Shown: one piece after another, positions 16,518 through 24,942 of the stretch
Numbering within the stretch: the first letter of the stretch is position 1
How the letters are laid out: every line of letters begins with the position of its first letter
Origin: Bacillus sp. ISL-37
GTDB taxonomy: Bacteria > Bacillota > Bacilli > Bacillales > Cytobacillaceae
NCBI RefSeq assembly: GCF_018613315.1
Contig: NZ_JAGGQL010000029.1
Span: 98,426-141,520, forward strand
Direction: 5' to 3'
Length of the DNA stretch: 43,095 bases
Translations under genes and position numbers: made by a program
Notes under the pieces: model-generated
What the model was told of the DNA's origin: nothing
The model's database searches: none
What the model saw: only the letters and a program-made list of their open reading frames with translations

Positions 16518-18769
16518 GCTTCACCATTGTTTTTCCAGTGACCGGCTACGAAGAAGTCAGAGTTATCGTCAAATGTTGCGGATACCTCATCGTTATCGGT
16601 GCTTTCATACCAGACAGGGCGATAAACAAAACCGAAATCGTCCTCGCCATATCCTCCCGTCGCACCTTCGCCGCTGTAATCAACCTTTGCAATGCCGTTG
16701 CTGCTGTAGCCTGCAACGACAATATCGTCATCTGTTAGTCCCAATGTCTTTGTTGCGAGGGAAGCGCCAGCACCCACTGCGATATACTTGCCGCCATTAT
16801 TTAAAAATTCCTCTACATTGGCTTTGAAGCTGTCAAACTGACCAGGGTTTTGGAATCCGAACTCTTTATTGCCAGCGCGTGACTGAGTTTTGGCAATTAA
16901 GCCTTCCGTTCCGCTGTAAACGAATACGTCAAAGCTGGAAAGTCCTTGTTCTGCAACGTCTGCAGGAGCTACTTCAGTAACGGCGAAGCCAAGTCGTTTA
17001 AGTGCGAGTTTTGTACCCGAGTGTGACTGGGCCTTATTCATGCCGCCATCCTTCAAAATTGCGACCTTCAAGTCCCCAACCTCAACCGCATCTGCCGGTA
17101 CCTTTGCTGATTCAATGTGCAGTCCTGATTGTTTGACAGCTGCTGAAATTACGTTAGCGGCTGCTTCTGTATAAAAGTTGCCTTGAGAATCGCGTTTTAC
17201 CGGAACGCCTTGCTGAAGAAGTGTGTTCACAAGATTTACAGCTTTCACGGAGCTGTTTGGAATCAGGAATGGACCTTTTCCGCTGACGCTGCCCTGGCTT
17301 TGGACCTGGTTGACTTTTGTCGCGGATACATCGAAATCACTTTGGACAGCGATTGCTTCGAAGCCCCAAAGCTCAGGAAGACTCCAGGCTGAAATATCAT
17401 ACATCGCATCAACATCTTCAGTTATGTCCTCGCCATCCCATAGCATCGTATTGGCCAGGCCGGCTTTTGCCTGGTCCATTTTAACAAGGTATGTGCCTTT
17501 AGGATAAGACTTTCCATCCGCTGTAAAAGCCTTTGAAGCCTGGACGACTTCGATGTCATTTTTCTGCAGATGATTTACTGCTTTATGTGTTACGGTTGGA
17601 TCTTCGGAATCAACCGGCAGCACATAGGCAGTTGGGAAGAAGCCTTCTTCATGGAATGGGTGATCAAAGTTGATGCCGCGTTCGAACATCTCGATTTGAT
17701 CCTTGATCATTTCCTGTTTGTTCTCAGTTGCATTTTTCAGTGCGCCCATGATGGCATCATACATCCAGCGAACGCCGTCTAGATCATTCGTAGGCGCTTC
17801 AAGCGTGTGCCCATATGCTCCGTGGTACATTGCATACATTGGGGTGAAGATCGGCGGATAATCATCCCAGCCTTCCGCGTCATCACGTTGAGGAATATAA
17901 GTACCTTCCATACTCTTATACAGGTTTCCTGTGTAATTTCCCTGGTTGGACATGATTTCGGTTTCCATCGCTTCGGCCTGGTCCATAGCCCATTTTTCAT
18001 ATAAATCGTATTCATAATTTGGATTATGTGGAACTGTACAAGGTTCAATGAGACCCTGCTTGTTCGGAGCATAATTTTTTACATAGCCATGAGTATCAAG
18101 GAAGACCATCGGGTTCCACTCCTTGATCAGGGCGACGGTTTCCTGGGTTTCCGGCTGTGACTGGGTGATGAAGTCACGATTCAAATCGATTCCTTCACCG
18201 TTAAAACGTGTGGCATCAATGCGGCCGTCAGGATTCTGGACAACGTTGAATATAAGGATATTATTTTCAAGGATGTTCTTCGTTGTGTCATCATTTTCAA
18301 GAGCAAAGCGCTCAATCAGCTGCATGACCGCGTCACTCCCTATAAACTCAGTACCGTGGATGGAACCGTTGATCATGATAGGCACCTTGAAGTCCGGGTT
18401 GTTTTCAATCCAGTCCTGAGCTTTGCCAGGGTTTTTGAACATTTGTTTTCTTAAAGCTTGAATCTTCCCAAACTTGCCCTGAGAGTCAGGTGCAGCAATC
18501 GTCACGACATAAAGGGGCTGGCCTGTTGATGAATGGCCTTTTACTTCTACCTTCACACGATTGGATTGCTTCTCAATTTGAGCAAGCTTGTCGCCGATTT
18601 CCGAGAATTTCATAAAATCATAGTTTTCGCTGTTGAACAAGCTGCCGTCCTTTTCTTCATATGCATTTACATAATTCCACTTTAAAGACTCAGCGAGAGC
18701 CGGTGTCCATGGCGAGGATGCCAGCAAACTTGCAGCCACTACGCCTGAGATTAATTTTTTATGCTTCAT
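16496..18769 (-). CDS. secreted M14 zinc carboxypeptidase, frameshifted at 3' end
   Basis: 757 residues as read, ~792 if the frameshift is repaired. A signal peptide covers ~1-27 (cleavage near PALAES). The M14 domain has zinc ligands His138 and Glu141 (IHGTE) and His227 (LDTHG), an Arg in GIDLNRDF, and catalytic Glu324 in HTLEAPTND. The ~400-residue C-terminal part contains a glutamine-amidotransferase-like or ThuA-like segment (DVAEQGLSSFDVFVYSGTEGL, NNGGKYIAVGAGAS). Catalytic residues are upstream of the break, so activity may survive. The ATG follows CGGAGG. Probably an extracellular peptidase. The out-of-frame end is listed at 16392-16517. Confidence 0.88.
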   Translation of the reverse strand: MKHKKLISGVVAASLLASSPWTPALAESLKWNYVNAYEEKDGSLFNSENYDFMKFSEIGDKLAQIEKQSNRVKVEVKGHSSTGQPLYVVTIAAPDSQGKFGKIQALRKQMFKNPGKAQDWIENNPDFKVPIMINGSIHGTEFIGSDAVMQLIERFALENDDTTKNILENNILIFNVVQNPDGRIDATRFNGEGIDLNRDFITQSQPETQETVALIKEWNPMVFLDTHGYVKNYAPNKQGLIEPCTVPHNPNYEYDLYEKWAMDQAEAMETEIMSNQGNYTGNLYKSMEGTYIPQRDDAEGWDDYPPIFTPMYAMYHGAYGHTLEAPTNDLDGVRWMYDAIMGALKNATENKQEMIKDQIEMFERGINFDHPFHEEGFFPTAYVLPVDSEDPTVTHKAVNHLQKNDIEVVQASKAFTADGKSYPKGTYLVKMDQAKAGLANTMLWDGEDITEDVDAMYDISAWSLPELWGFEAIAVQSDFDVSATKVNQVQSQGSVSGKGPFLIPNSSVKAVNLVNTLLQQGVPVKRDSQGNFYTEAAANVISAAVKQSGLHIESAKVPADAVEVGDLKVAILKDGGMNKAQSHSGTKLALKRLGFAVTEVAPADVAEQGLSSFDVFVYSGTEGLIAKTQSRAGNKEFGFQNPGQFDSFKANVEEFLNNGGKYIAVGAGASLATKTLGLTDDDIVVAGYSSNGIAKVDYSGEGATGGYGEDDFGFVYRPVWYESTDNDEVSATFDDNSDFFVAGHWKNNGEARVRQSS

Positions 18770-18808
18770 TTATGTATTCCTCCGAAAAAAGTATTTGTAT
18801 ATTTATAC

Positions 18809-18837
18809 ATAATAATTACTAATTATTATTTCGGCAA
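18809..18837 (-). promoter_or_regulatory. promoter of the M14 carboxypeptidase gene
   Basis: On the minus strand TTGCCG (18837-18832) and TATTAT (18814-18809) are separated by 17 bp, about 40 bases upstream of the ATG. Confidence 0.5.
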
Positions 18838-18960
18838 TCGTACAAAACTCCTAAATATTTGTCTCGGTAACATAACCCTTGATTTTGCTTGGTTTTTACG
18901 TTGTTGGGAAATAAATCAGAATGAGGATATAGGAAGATAGTCACCAGGAAGAGGCAAAAT

Positions 18961-18986
18961 AAAAAACAGGGCAGTTGCCCTGTTTT
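18961..18986 (-). terminator. terminator of the DUF948-like gene
   Basis: AAAACAGGGCA and TGCCCTGTTTT arms with a 2-base loop; the TAA of the minus-strand gene overlaps the stem, and a T run follows on that strand. Confidence 0.85.
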
Positions 18987-19353
18987 ATTGTGGCTGCATT
19001 GTTCGGTTGCGACGCTTGCGGTTCCACTGTCTTGCTTTATATTTCTGTTCAAGGTCAGCGACAGGTTTTGCTACAAGCGCGTTCTTGAATTCAACAGGTG
19101 TCTGCTTTACTGAAAAAACAACGGTATTGACAGCTTTCTTTTTCTTTTCAAAATCAGTCATCAGTTTCTGCTGTTTAAACTTTAGTGAATCGGTCTCTTC
19201 TTTGATGGCATTCGTTTTGTTCTGTACACGTGTTGCAGTCTCTTGAAGACTATCAATCGTAGGCTTGGCATCTTTATATGTTTTATAAACAACATAACCA
19301 AGATAACCAAGGGCTGCTATGATAACAGCAATACTTATATAGACAATGAGCAT
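18985..19353 (-). CDS. DUF948 family membrane-anchored coiled-coil protein
   Basis: 122 residues: one N-terminal membrane helix (~4-24), a coiled-coil region (~32-80, SLQETATRVQNKTNAIKEETDSLKFKQQ), and a strongly basic tail ending KARQWNRKRRNR. This matches DUF948 proteins of Bacillaceae such as YtxG/YoxC, some of which belong to the general stress regulon; their molecular role is not established. The start follows AAAGGAGG. Transcribed away from nasD. Confidence 0.8.
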   Translation of the reverse strand: MLIVYISIAVIIAALGYLGYVVYKTYKDAKPTIDSLQETATRVQNKTNAIKEETDSLKFKQQKLMTDFEKKKKAVNTVVFSVKQTPVEFKNALVAKPVADLEQKYKARQWNRKRRNRTMQPQ

Positions 19354-19462
19354 GAATCCAGCCTCCTTTTACATTAATTCCATTACAAGTACAATACCCA
19401 ATTAAAGCTTTAACATAACTGCTATTCCAAAGAAAGGTGGAAATTGCTAATTTTGAAGTATT

Positions 19463-19535
19463 TGTGAAATAGTACACAAACTCTATATAAAATGTGACGA
19501 ACTTCACAAACAGGAGATTTAAATCACAATACAAT
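19463..19535 (+). promoter_or_regulatory. FNR-type promoter of the nas operon
   Basis: A perfect FNR/CRP-family box TGTGA-CGAACT-TCACA lies at 19493-19508, centre 19500.5. A TACAAT -10 at 19530-19535 predicts a start near 19542, putting the box at -41.5, the class II activator position. A second, weaker box TGTGA-AATAGT-ACACA is at 19463-19478, 30 bp upstream. In Bacilli Fnr uses this motif for anaerobic activation. Confidence 0.75.
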
Positions 19536-19605
19536 TTATACATAGAGGAAATATCATTAATGAAAACTCCGTATCTGAAGTTCTAACAATAGGAGGACAA
19601 ACGAG

Positions 19606-22032
19606 ATGAAAAAGAAATTGGTCATGATAGGAAACGGAATGGCAGGAGTAAGGACAATCGAAGAATTGCTTAAACTTCAGCCAGATCGATATGAAATCAC
19701 TATTTTTGGGAATGAGCCACATCCTAACTACAATAGAATTATGTTGTCCACTGTCCTGCAGGGAGATAAGTCAATCGAAGACATCATCATGAATGATTGG
19801 GAATGGTACAAGAGTAATGGATTTAAGCTTTACTCAGGTGAAGCAGTTGTAGAGATTGACAAGCAAAACAAACAAGTCATTTCAGATCATGGGCGTAAGG
19901 TAGATTATGATGAACTGATTATCGCGACAGGATCGAGCTCATTTATCCTCCCGGTGCCTGGCTCTGATAAAAAGGGAGTAGTCGGGTTTCGTGATATCCA
20001 TGATTGTGAAATGATGATCAAAGATTCCAGGCAGTATAAAAAGGCAGCTGTAATCGGAGGTGGCCTCTTAGGTCTGGAAGCAGCAAGAGGATTGCTGAAT
20101 TTGGGCATGGAAGTCGATGTTGTCCATTTAATGTCGCACCTGATGGAAAGGCAGCTTGATGAAACAGCTTCTGACATGCTGAGAAAAGAGCTGGAAGCCC
20201 AGGGCATGAATTTCTTGCTTGAAAAGCAGACTGCGGAGATTTTAGGAGATGAAAGAGTAACCGGACTTCGCTTCTCTGATGGTACCGAAATCCAGGCAGA
20301 CCTTGTTGTCATGGCTGTTGGCATCCGCCCGAATATACAGCTTGCCAAAGATAGCGGCATTTTTGTCAACAGAGGGATTGTCGTCAATGATTACATGGAG
20401 ACGGATGTCCAGAATATTTATGCCGTTGGCGAATGTGCTGAACATAGAGAAATCGTCTATGGCCTTGTCGCACCGTTGTATGAACAGGGAAAAGTTCTTG
20501 CAGCGAACCTGGCCGGTATCTCTACGAATCCTTATGAAGGAACGATTTGCGGCACCCAGCTGAAGGTATCTGGCTGTGACTTGTTCTCGGCAGGTGAAAT
20601 CGGCGATGACGAAGGAACGAAGTCAATCAAGGTCCACAACGAGTTTGACGGAATCTACAAAAAAATAGTCATTCGTGACAACCGGATTGCCGGGATTGTG
20701 CTTTATGGTGATACCAAGGATAGTAACCGTCTGTTCAGGATGCTGACGAAAAGAGAAGATATCAGCGGCATGACCAGCGTATCGATTTTAGAAGCAAGCG
20801 GATGCTGCGGCGGCGGTGGGGAAGCAGGCGATGCAGCGGCGATGGCCGATGACGAGCTTGTCTGCGGTTGCAATGGTGTCACCAAAGGTACGATCGTCGA
20901 AGCAATCCGTACAAATGAACTTACTACTGTTGATGAAGTGGGTGGCTGCACAAACGCAGGCCGTTCATGCGGAAGATGTAAATCACTCATATCCGACATC
21001 CTCGCATATACGCTTGGCGACCAGTATGATACTTCGGCGAAAAAAGCAGGGATCTGCGGCTGCACGACACTAAGCAAAGATGAAATTGTCGCCGAAATCA
21101 GAGGAAAAGGCTTGACCAATGTCAGGGAAGTCATGAACGTGCTTGGCTGGTCCCAGGATGAAGGATGTTCAAAATGCCGTCCGGCAATCAACTATTATCT
21201 TGGAATGGTCAATTATGACGGCTATAAGGATGAACGTGATTCAAGGCTGGTCAACGAGAAGATGCATGCCAACATCCAGAAAGATGGAACGTATTCTGTT
21301 GTACCAAGAATGTATGGTGGCGTGACGACTGCTGCGGATTTGAAGAAAATTGCAGAAGTTGCCGAAAAGTATGAAGTTCCACTCGTTAAACTGACGGGCG
21401 GTCAGAGAATTGGCTTATTCGGAGTCAACAAAGAGGACCTTCCGGCAATGTGGGAAGACCTGGGGATGCCTTCTGGATATGCGTACGGGAAGACACTGCG
21501 TACTGTAAAAACCTGCGTTGGTGAAAAGTTCTGCCGTTTTGGCACACAGGATTCAATGGGACTTGGAATCGAGCTCGAGAAAAAGTTTGAACGCCTCGAT
21601 ACACCGCATAAGGTCAAAATGGGAGTTTCCGCTTGCCCAAGGAACTGTGCGGAGTCCGGAATCAAGGATATCGGCTTTGTGGGAGTCGATGGCGGCTGGG
21701 AAATCTATATCGGCGGGAATGGCGGAACTGACCTGCGTGCTGCCGACCTGCTTGATACCGTTAAAACAAAAGAAGAGGCAATGGAAATAACAGGAGCATA
21801 CCTCCAATACTACCGTGAAACAGCTGCATATCTTGAAAGGACTGCACCTTGGCTTGAAAGGATGGGACTTGATTATGTCAAAGAAGTCCTCGCCGATGAG
21901 AATATGAGAAAGCAGTTGAACGAAAGACTGGATAAGACCTTGGAACGGTATAACGAGCCATGGCAGGAAGCAATCTCTGATAACGAAATTAAAGAAAAAT
22001 ACTATCAAGTCCGCAGCGTAACAGTCGAATAG
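19606..22032 (+). CDS. nasD: nitrite reductase [NAD(P)H] large subunit
   Basis: 808 residues, the usual NirB/NasD length. Order: FAD/NAD(P)H oxidoreductase (GNGMAGVRTIEEL at N-terminus, second dinucleotide motif VIGGGLLGLEAARGL near 152), two BFD-type [2Fe-2S] modules (first starts CGCNG at ~420, second CGCTT at ~485), a ferredoxin-like half domain, and the siroheme-[4Fe-4S] domain with ligands Cys637, Cys643, Cys677 and Cys681 (TCVGEKFC and SACPRNC). It reduces nitrite to ammonia with six electrons from NAD(P)H in the cytoplasm. The start follows AGGAGG. First gene of an operon with the small subunit and siroheme enzymes, behind an FNR-type promoter, pointing to nitrite ammonification under low oxygen. 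Confidence 0.96.
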   Translation: MKKKLVMIGNGMAGVRTIEELLKLQPDRYEITIFGNEPHPNYNRIMLSTVLQGDKSIEDIIMNDWEWYKSNGFKLYSGEAVVEIDKQNKQVISDHGRKVDYDELIIATGSSSFILPVPGSDKKGVVGFRDIHDCEMMIKDSRQYKKAAVIGGGLLGLEAARGLLNLGMEVDVVHLMSHLMERQLDETASDMLRKELEAQGMNFLLEKQTAEILGDERVTGLRFSDGTEIQADLVVMAVGIRPNIQLAKDSGIFVNRGIVVNDYMETDVQNIYAVGECAEHREIVYGLVAPLYEQGKVLAANLAGISTNPYEGTICGTQLKVSGCDLFSAGEIGDDEGTKSIKVHNEFDGIYKKIVIRDNRIAGIVLYGDTKDSNRLFRMLTKREDISGMTSVSILEASGCCGGGGEAGDAAAMADDELVCGCNGVTKGTIVEAIRTNELTTVDEVGGCTNAGRSCGRCKSLISDILAYTLGDQYDTSAKKAGICGCTTLSKDEIVAEIRGKGLTNVREVMNVLGWSQDEGCSKCRPAINYYLGMVNYDGYKDERDSRLVNEKMHANIQKDGTYSVVPRMYGGVTTAADLKKIAEVAEKYEVPLVKLTGGQRIGLFGVNKEDLPAMWEDLGMPSGYAYGKTLRTVKTCVGEKFCRFGTQDSMGLGIELEKKFERLDTPHKVKMGVSACPRNCAESGIKDIGFVGVDGGWEIYIGGNGGTDLRAADLLDTVKTKEEAMEITGAYLQYYRETAAYLERTAPWLERMGLDYVKEVLADENMRKQLNERLDKTLERYNEPWQEAISDNEIKEKYYQVRSVTVE

Positions 22033-22041
22033 GGAGGATGG

Positions 22042-22368
22042 ATGAAGATGCAAATGACAAAAGTGAGAATCAAAGTGGCTGATTATGATTCCCTGCCTGC
22101 TGGGGCAGGGCAGGCAGTTACAGTAGATGGCGAGAACATCGTCTTATTCCGGATATCCAATGGAGATGTCAAAGCGGTTGAAAATCGCAGTCCCCACAGA
22201 AAAGGCGGGACCCTTACCGATGCGCTTGTAAGCGGGAAGTTTATCTACTGTCCAGTCTACGACCTGAAGATATCACTGGAAGACGGGAAAGTACAGGCAC
22301 CAGATACAGGCGAAGTAAAAACGTATCATGTTGAAGTAATCGAAAATGAAGTGTATATAACAATATGA
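22042..22368 (+). CDS. nasE: nitrite reductase [NAD(P)H] small subunit
   Basis: 108 residues, NirD/NasE family (Rieske-like fold). The usual Rieske ligand boxes CxH and CxxH are degenerate: NRSPHRKGG has Ser in place of the first Cys, and YCPVYD has Tyr where His is expected. The domain therefore should not bind a [2Fe-2S] cluster, as is known for NirD lineages. AGGGAGG at 22031-22037 is closer to ideal spacing for the ATG at 22048; the start at 22042 is also possible. It partners NasD, whose stop is 9 bases upstream. After it the operon is interrupted by a dispersed repeat. Confidence 0.92.
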   Translation: MKMQMTKVRIKVADYDSLPAGAGQAVTVDGENIVLFRISNGDVKAVENRSPHRKGGTLTDALVSGKFIYCPVYDLKISLEDGKVQAPDTGEVKTYHVEVIENEVYITI

Positions 22369-22396
22369 CTTAAGAGGGGGAACCTCCCTCAATGAA

Positions 22397-22513
22397 AGGC
22401 GGAAGCGCCTTGGTCAGACCCGACAAGCGCTGGAGGGCCGACCGGTGAAGTCGTTCTTTGACTTCATTGGGCGGACTGAAGCGACTCGAGGGGCTAGGCG
22501 CTGGAGCTGGACA
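22397..22513 (-). repeat. dispersed intergenic repeat, short inverted form
   Basis: Reverse complement matches the element at 42815-42988: AGTCGTTCTTTGACTTCATT, GCGACTCGAGGGGCTAGGCG and the terminal CTGGAGCTGGAC are identical. The middle ~60 bases of the long form (the TAATAACGCCACG... to CACATCG part) are missing here. An internal hairpin GAAGTC...GACTTC is kept. Lies between nasE and the nasF-type gene, in an operon gap. Confidence 0.85.
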
Positions 22514-22569
22514 CTAATTCAATTGTGAAAAGATTATACTTTATACAGCATTGAAAGGGCGGGAACACA

Positions 22570-24030
22570 ATGGAAAAAGGAAGAGCATTTTTAGTCGGAG
22601 CCGGGCCTGGAGACGTACAGCTGATAACAGTTAAGGGGATGGAAGCTATTAAAAAGGCGCAGGTCATTCTATATGACAGGCTTGCCAATCCTAAACTGCT
22701 GGATTATGCTCCTTCAGACTGCGAGCTGATCTACTGCGGCAAGCTGCCGGACCGGCACGTCCTTCGCCAGGAAATGATCAATGACCTTCTGGTTGAAAAA
22801 GTGCTTGAGGGCAAAATCGTGGTCCGCCTCAAGGGCGGCGATCCTGGCGTGTTTGGACGGGTTGGCGAAGAAGCAGCGGCCCTGGTTGAAAATGGCCTTT
22901 CTTTTGAAATAGTTCCTGGGATTACCTCCGGGATTTCTGCCCCGCTATATGCAGGAATTCCTGTCACTCACCGCGAATTTGGCGAATCCTTCGCGGTGGT
23001 GACTGCCCATGATAAATCTGAAAATGGACAGCCAAAACTGGATTGGAAAGGGTTTGCCACCGGCATTGACACAATTGCCTTTTACATGGGGATTTCAAAT
23101 CTTCCTTATATCAGTGAAAATTTAATCAAACATGGAAAACCGGCGGACACACCGGTGATCCTCATCCAATGGGGAACCTTCTCCAGGCAGCAGACTTTGG
23201 AAGGAACTCTGTCCAATATTGCCGCAAAGGCGAAGGAAGTGAATTTTACCAATCCTGCCATCACCCTTGTAGGCGATATCGTTTCACTTCGGGAAAAGTT
23301 GAATTGGTTTGAAAAAAAGCCGTTGTTTGGCAAACAAATTTTACTGGCCCGAACGGGTACTGATGAAAGTGAACTAGCCAGAGAGTTGATGGAGCAGGGA
23401 GCGGACGTGATTGAATTCCCAAAATGGAAAAAGGTTTCCGTGCCTGTAGACCAGGCGCTGGTTAATAGAATTTCAGAATATGAACAGATTCTTTTTACCT
23501 CTCCTGAAGGTGTCAGGGAATTCTTTGAGATCATATTTACTGAAGGGACCGACATCAGAAAGGTGAAAGCAGATTTTTACGGCTGTTCTTCAAGGTCGGT
23601 AAAAGCATTAAATGAAAAGGGATTTGCTGCAGAATTGGAAGGGAAAATGCCGCTGACTGGGAAGCTGTTAATTGTAGGTGACAGTGATTTTTCACAGGAT
23701 TATCCACATGCTGAAATGTTCATTACTTCCAGAAAGGTCATCGATGAACAATTCACACCGATTTTTAAAAGGGTTCTTGAGGAAGCTTCTGTTAATACAA
23801 TTGTTTTGCCAAGCAGCAGCTCTGTAAAGACAATTATTGGAGAAGGAATCCTTAAGGAAATCATTCCGCAGCAGCTCCTGAAAACATTCAAGGTTGTTTG
23901 TATGGGAGTTAGGACAGCGGAAACTGCAGTGGAATACGGTATATGTCCGAATGAGATTTTAGAAGCACCCGATAAAACCGCTGTGATCGATTGTTTGGCC
24001 AGAAAAGAATCTGAATTGACATTCGTATAA
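22570..24030 (+). CDS. nasF: uroporphyrinogen-III C-methyltransferase fused to uroporphyrinogen-III synthase (nasF type)
   Basis: 486 residues. The N-terminal half is SAM-dependent uroporphyrinogen-III methyltransferase (SUMT): VGAGPGD at 9-15, VVRLKGGDPGVFGRVGEE near 79-96, and GITSGISAPLYAGIPVTHRE near 117. The C-terminal half from ~250 (KQILLARTGTDESELAREL) is a HemD-like uroporphyrinogen-III synthase domain. The fusion gives methylation to precorrin-2, the first step of siroheme synthesis, and matches B. subtilis NasF in size. The ATG at 22570 has GGGCGGG upstream. Together with sirB and sirC it supplies the cofactor for NasD. Confidence 0.92.
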   Translation: MEKGRAFLVGAGPGDVQLITVKGMEAIKKAQVILYDRLANPKLLDYAPSDCELIYCGKLPDRHVLRQEMINDLLVEKVLEGKIVVRLKGGDPGVFGRVGEEAAALVENGLSFEIVPGITSGISAPLYAGIPVTHREFGESFAVVTAHDKSENGQPKLDWKGFATGIDTIAFYMGISNLPYISENLIKHGKPADTPVILIQWGTFSRQQTLEGTLSNIAAKAKEVNFTNPAITLVGDIVSLREKLNWFEKKPLFGKQILLARTGTDESELARELMEQGADVIEFPKWKKVSVPVDQALVNRISEYEQILFTSPEGVREFFEIIFTEGTDIRKVKADFYGCSSRSVKALNEKGFAAELEGKMPLTGKLLIVGDSDFSQDYPHAEMFITSRKVIDEQFTPIFKRVLEEASVNTIVLPSSSSVKTIIGEGILKEIIPQQLLKTFKVVCMGVRTAETAVEYGICPNEILEAPDKTAVIDCLARKESELTFV

Positions 24031-24058
24031 AAAATTTGTTTTTAAAGGAGAGAAAGAG

Positions 24059-24787
24059 ATGGAAGCGACTGTCTTCATCAGCCATGGAAGCAGAAGTGAG
24101 CAAGGAAACAAGGTGTTTGTATCATTCATCGAGAAGGTGATTTCAACAGGGAAGAGTACAAATGCTTCCTATGGGTTTCTTGAAAATGCCCGGCCAACCA
24201 TCTTTGAAGCGGTTGAAGCATGCATTTTAAAGGGAGCGTCATCAGTAACCGTCGTTCCAGTATTGCTGCTTCCGGGTATCCATGCGAATGTAGATATACC
24301 AGAGGAGCTGGAAAGGGTCGGACAGAAGTACCCGGAAATAGAGATATTATATGGCCAGCCGATTGGTGTGAATGAAACGATACTGGAAATCGTCCTGGAC
24401 CGTCTGAAGGAAAAAGGCTTTTCAGGTATGAATTCAGAGACCATCCTGCTCGTCGGGCATGGCAGCAGAGATCCCCTGGCAGCGGAGGAATTTGAGAAGC
24501 TGGCAGTGCGGGTTCGGGAGAATGTTCAATCCAAAGTTGATACGGCCTATATCACAACACAGCCATTCTATGGAGAAAAGCTCTTGGAAAGCGACTCGTC
24601 CTCAAAGGTCTACATTTTGCCATTTCTCCTGTATACGGGCGGTTTTACTGCTAAAATGGAGGAAATTGTTAAAGATATAATGATTCAATACCCGGAGAAA
24701 GAGATTGTCCTGTGCGAACCAGTCAGCTTCGATGACCGTCTTGGCGAGCTGCTTCTGCAAAGAGTTGATGAAGCAAGAGCAAGGTGA
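24059..24787 (+). CDS. sirB: sirohydrochlorin ferrochelatase (SirB/CbiX)
   Basis: 242 residues: two CbiX half-domains. The metal-binding histidines His9 (SHGSR) and His75 (PGIHANVDIP) correspond to the SirB active-site pair, and a second HGSRDPLAAEEFEKL is at ~134 in the duplicated half. It inserts Fe2+ into sirohydrochlorin, the last step of siroheme synthesis. The start follows AAAGGAGA. Lies between the SUMT-HemD fusion and the dehydrogenase that makes its substrate, in one operon with nasDE. Confidence 0.93.
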   Translation: MEATVFISHGSRSEQGNKVFVSFIEKVISTGKSTNASYGFLENARPTIFEAVEACILKGASSVTVVPVLLLPGIHANVDIPEELERVGQKYPEIEILYGQPIGVNETILEIVLDRLKEKGFSGMNSETILLVGHGSRDPLAAEEFEKLAVRVRENVQSKVDTAYITTQPFYGEKLLESDSSSKVYILPFLLYTGGFTAKMEEIVKDIMIQYPEKEIVLCEPVSFDDRLGELLLQRVDEARAR

Positions 24788-24805
24788 ATTTGAAATCATG
24801 GTCTT

Positions 24806-24926
24806 CACTAATAAAATTGTGAATATCGCCAATAAAGTTGTGAACTCCGCCAATAAATTATTATTTTCGCCAATAAAACTGTGAACTCCGCCAATAAAAT
24901 ATAATTCGCAGTCAACATCGCCAATA
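24806..24926 (-). repeat. array B: TATTGGCG units (minus orientation), 20/21-bp period
   Basis: Reverse-complement cores (CGCCAATA) begin at 24827, 24848, 24868 and 24889, spaced 21, 20, 21. A degenerate unit CACTAATA is in phase at 24806, and another core at 24919 is 30 bp further. The TATTGGCGGAGTTCACA unit type is identical to arrays A and C. Located between sirB and sirC; the last core is 4 bases before the sirC ribosome binding site. Confidence 0.9.
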
Positions 24927-24942
24927 AATGGAGAGTGGAAGC

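Noticed and set aside
19463-19478. TnrA box upstream of nasD
   Set aside because: The TnrA consensus TGTNA-N7-TNACA needs a 7-base gap; here the TGTGA and ACACA are 6 bases apart, fitting an FNR-type box better.
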